Below, piece after piece: positions 42,018 to 43,708 of a stretch of DNA of 43,708 nucleotides. The position numbers were made by a program, and so were the translations under genes. Position 1 is the stretch's first letter. Every line of letters starts with the position of its first letter. The stretch is from assembly GCA_003248755.1 (NCBI GenBank), contig QFQW01000028.1:1-43708 (forward strand). The letters are read 5' to 3'. The notes beneath the pieces are model-generated. The model made no database searches. It worked only from the letters and a program-made list of their open reading frames with translations, and had not been told where the DNA came from. Source of the DNA: Chryseobacterium sp. (lineage in GTDB: Bacteria > Bacteroidota > Bacteroidia > Flavobacteriales > Weeksellaceae).

Positions 42018-42956
42018 TTATAAATTCTCTGTCGGAATTCGATTTTTCTCTAATTCAGAATCTCTGTAAAGTTTTTCCTTGCTCCATTTAGCGTGCTTGG
42101 AAGGAACAATTTTATGCCCCATTTTGTAAGCATAAATTTTCGTGAATTCTGCTCCGAAAAATACGAGCTGACAAGAATAATTAATCCACATCATCAGCAA
42201 AATCACAGTTCCCGCTGCTCCGAAAATAGAAGTCGGTTTCGAAACATCAAAGTAGAAACTCATCAGCATTTTCCCAATATTGAAAAGCACGGCTGTTACA
42301 ATTGCACCAATCCAAACGGATTTCCATTTGATTTCAACATCCGGCAAAACTTTGAACATCAATGCAAATAAAACTGTAACAATCGCCAATCCAAGAATAA
42401 AATTGGTCACCTGAACAATTACATAAGTTTCCAGTCCAAAATATCTTGTAATCCATTGATTAGCCAAACCAATAACAGAAGAAAGCAACATACTTGTCAA
42501 AAGAAGAAACGCGATAATCAAAATCATTCCGAGGGAATTAGCTCTATCAAGAATAAACTTTTGCCAGGCTTTTTTGGGCGCCGCTTCTACATCCCAAAGA
42601 TTATTGAGCGTACTTTGCATCTGGAAAAACAAACTGGTTGCACCAAACACCAAAGTTCCGACGCCAAGCGCTTTCATCCAGAAATTCTGTTTGTCAATCA
42701 TCGCACTTGCAATAATATCCTGAATACTTTTTGCTCCGTCGTAACCCATTATTCCCTGGAGTTGTCGTCGGATTTCGCCATTCACAGCTTCTTCGCCGAA
42801 AAAATGTCCGGTAACCCAAATAATGATGATAAGCAAACCCGGCAGGGAAAATATCGCATTGTAAGCCATACTTGCACTTTCTTTGGAAGCCGAAGATGAC
42901 ATCCACTCGTTGAAAGTGTCTTTTAAAATTTCCCAAAAAGATTTAAGCTTATTCAT
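42018..42956 (-). CDS. YihY/virulence factor BrkB family membrane protein
   Basis: This 312-residue protein has six membrane segments in the usual YihY layout (FSLPGLLIIIIWVTGHF near residue 32, then 88-110, 135-165, 180-205, 215-240 and 245-275). Characteristic motifs are SASMAYNAIFSLPGLL and LFNIGKMLMSFYF. The function is unknown in general; despite old names it is not an RNase. It starts 39 bases past the carbonic anhydrase gene, so the two may be cotranscribed. Confidence 0.9.
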   Translation of the reverse strand: MNKLKSFWEILKDTFNEWMSSSASKESASMAYNAIFSLPGLLIIIIWVTGHFFGEEAVNGEIRRQLQGIMGYDGAKSIQDIIASAMIDKQNFWMKALGVGTLVFGATSLFFQMQSTLNNLWDVEAAPKKAWQKFILDRANSLGMILIIAFLLLTSMLLSSVIGLANQWITRYFGLETYVIVQVTNFILGLAIVTVLFALMFKVLPDVEIKWKSVWIGAIVTAVLFNIGKMLMSFYFDVSKPTSIFGAAGTVILLMMWINYSCQLVFFGAEFTKIYAYKMGHKIVPSKHAKWSKEKLYRDSELEKNRIPTENL

Positions 42957-42995
42957 AGTCTAAATTTCTTTGGGAAATCCAATCTTTATACCAAC

Positions 42996-43514
42996 TTAGT
43001 CTTCTTTGTACCAGCCGGAGTATTTAACATAATTATTTGCGATTCTATTAATCTCGCCTTCAATCAAGACTTGGGAGACATCCTTCACCTTTTTTGCAGG
43101 AACACCTGCCCAGACCTCTCCTTCTCGGATATGAGTATTTGCAACCACAACAGCACCAGCAGCAACTATAGAATTACTTTCCACAAGACAGTCATCCATC
43201 ACAATTGCACCCATTCCAATCAGAACATTATCCTGAATCGTACAAGCATGTACAATTGCATTATGCCCGATAGAAACATTATTCCCAATAATGGTCGGGC
43301 TTTTCTGATACGTACAATGAACCATCACATTATCCTGAATATTCACTTTATCACCCATTCTGATATAGTTGACATCACCTCTCAAAACCGCATTATACCA
43401 AATGCTGCAATCTTTTCCCATCACAACATCGCCAATAATCACCGCAGTTTCCGCTACAAAAGTATTCTCTCCAAGTTGAGGCGTTTTGCCTAAAAGTTCT
43501 CTGATAATTGCCAT
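42996..43514 (-). CDS. Gamma-class carbonic anhydrase-like protein
   Basis: This 172-residue left-handed beta-helix protein has His66 (VMVHCTYQ), His84 and His89 (SIGHNAIVHA). These are the three zinc/iron ligands of the gamma carbonic anhydrase family (YrdA/PaaY type). It may hydrate CO2 or act as a thioesterase; PaaY has been linked to phenylacetate metabolism in other species. Here it lies 20 kb away from the paa cluster, so that role is speculative. The N-terminal start ATG at 43514 fits. Confidence 0.92.
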   Translation of the reverse strand: MAIIRELLGKTPQLGENTFVAETAVIIGDVVMGKDCSIWYNAVLRGDVNYIRMGDKVNIQDNVMVHCTYQKSPTIIGNNVSIGHNAIVHACTIQDNVLIGMGAIVMDDCLVESNSIVAAGAVVVANTHIREGEVWAGVPAKKVKDVSQVLIEGEINRIANNYVKYSGWYKED

Positions 43515-43694
43515 ATTTTTTATAATTGATAATTAATAAATGATAATTGATTCTGAAAATATTTTATTTAAAACTAGTAAGTTTTTTCTAAATTGAACTT
43601 TTTTCGATTTCAATTTTTCTCTAAAGTGACTTAAGTGTTTTAAACAAAGTAATTCTTTGGACGCCTTTATCCGCCTGTAGCTACCGATGAGTCT

Positions 43695-43708
43695 GCTCAA
43701 GTCGGGGC
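43695..43708 (-). repeat. Possible third GCCCGACTTGAG-type repeat, cut by the window end
   Basis: The last 14 bases (GCTCAAGTCGGGGC) are the reverse complement of the start of the repeat at 19401. Only the edge is present, so the identity is uncertain. The remaining bases 43515-43694 hold nothing else that I recognise. Confidence 0.4.

Noticed and set aside
1..43708. tRNA, rRNA or riboswitch
   Set aside because: No cloverleaf, rRNA stretch or recognisable riboswitch core was found by eye; a covariance-model search (tRNAscan/Infernal) would be decisive.

Overview
The window is a chromosomal segment of a flavobacterium, most likely from the Chryseobacterium/Epilithonimonas group (Weeksellaceae). 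The evidence is the AT-rich sequence, promoters of the Bacteroidota type (TTTG, about 19 bases, TAnnTTTG), two proteins with type IX secretion (T9SS) C-terminal sorting domains, many exported proteins typical of Flavobacteriia, and frequent palindromic intergenic repeats. I found no rRNA, tRNA, CRISPR array, transposase or integrase.

Layout. Positions 234-4787 (minus strand) hold an outer-membrane protein, a haem-binding CxxCH protein translationally coupled to an Ig-like lipoprotein, a GlmU-like sugar nucleotidyltransferase and ribosomal protein L31 type B. Positions 5043-8291 (plus) hold a possible signalling module: an unknown 250-residue protein with a Cys/Pro tail, a seven-helix membrane protein, a short histidine kinase, a LuxR-type response regulator and a small unknown protein flanked by two inverted copies of an 11-base motif.

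Positions 8605-23637 (minus) form a phenylacetate (paa) catabolic cluster of about 15 kb. In transcription order it runs: fused 2-oxoacid dehydrogenase E1, TetR regulator, paaE, paaA, paaB, an inserted secreted alpha/beta hydrolase, paaC, paaD, paaH, paaJ/pcaF, paaZ, a VapBC-like toxin-antitoxin pair and a crotonase. No paaK (phenylacetate-CoA ligase) is present. The E1 gene in first position suggests phenylacetyl-CoA may come from phenylpyruvate; this is inference. A perfect inverted repeat overlaps the -33 box of the E1 promoter and is a good candidate operator for the TetR protein. Most gaps inside the cluster are filled with repeats. Four copies of one repeat sit directly upstream of tetR, paaE, paaA and paaH, and the 3' end of paaE is duplicated beside a palindrome.

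Positions 23792-32344 (plus) contain a leucine-rich-repeat T9SS protein, a beta-helix-type lipoprotein, a MazG-like pyrophosphohydrolase, aroA preceded by an eight-unit heptamer tandem repeat, a short-chain dehydrogenase, an Omp85/TamA-like outer-membrane protein whose start codon lies in a repeat, and guaB. Positions 32412-34905 (minus) hold three tandem secreted phage-tail-collar-domain paralogues followed by a T9SS protein. The rest holds a small exported protein, a DUF4407 membrane protein, an ABC exporter whose permease is fused to an M1 aminopeptidase, a small Cys-rich lipoprotein, a YihY/BrkB membrane protein and a gamma-class carbonic anhydrase.

The places most worth a second look are the 5043-8291 signalling module, the architecture of the paa cluster (E1 head gene, operator, internal toxin-antitoxin pair, internal hydrolase, repeats) and the secreted tail-collar operon.
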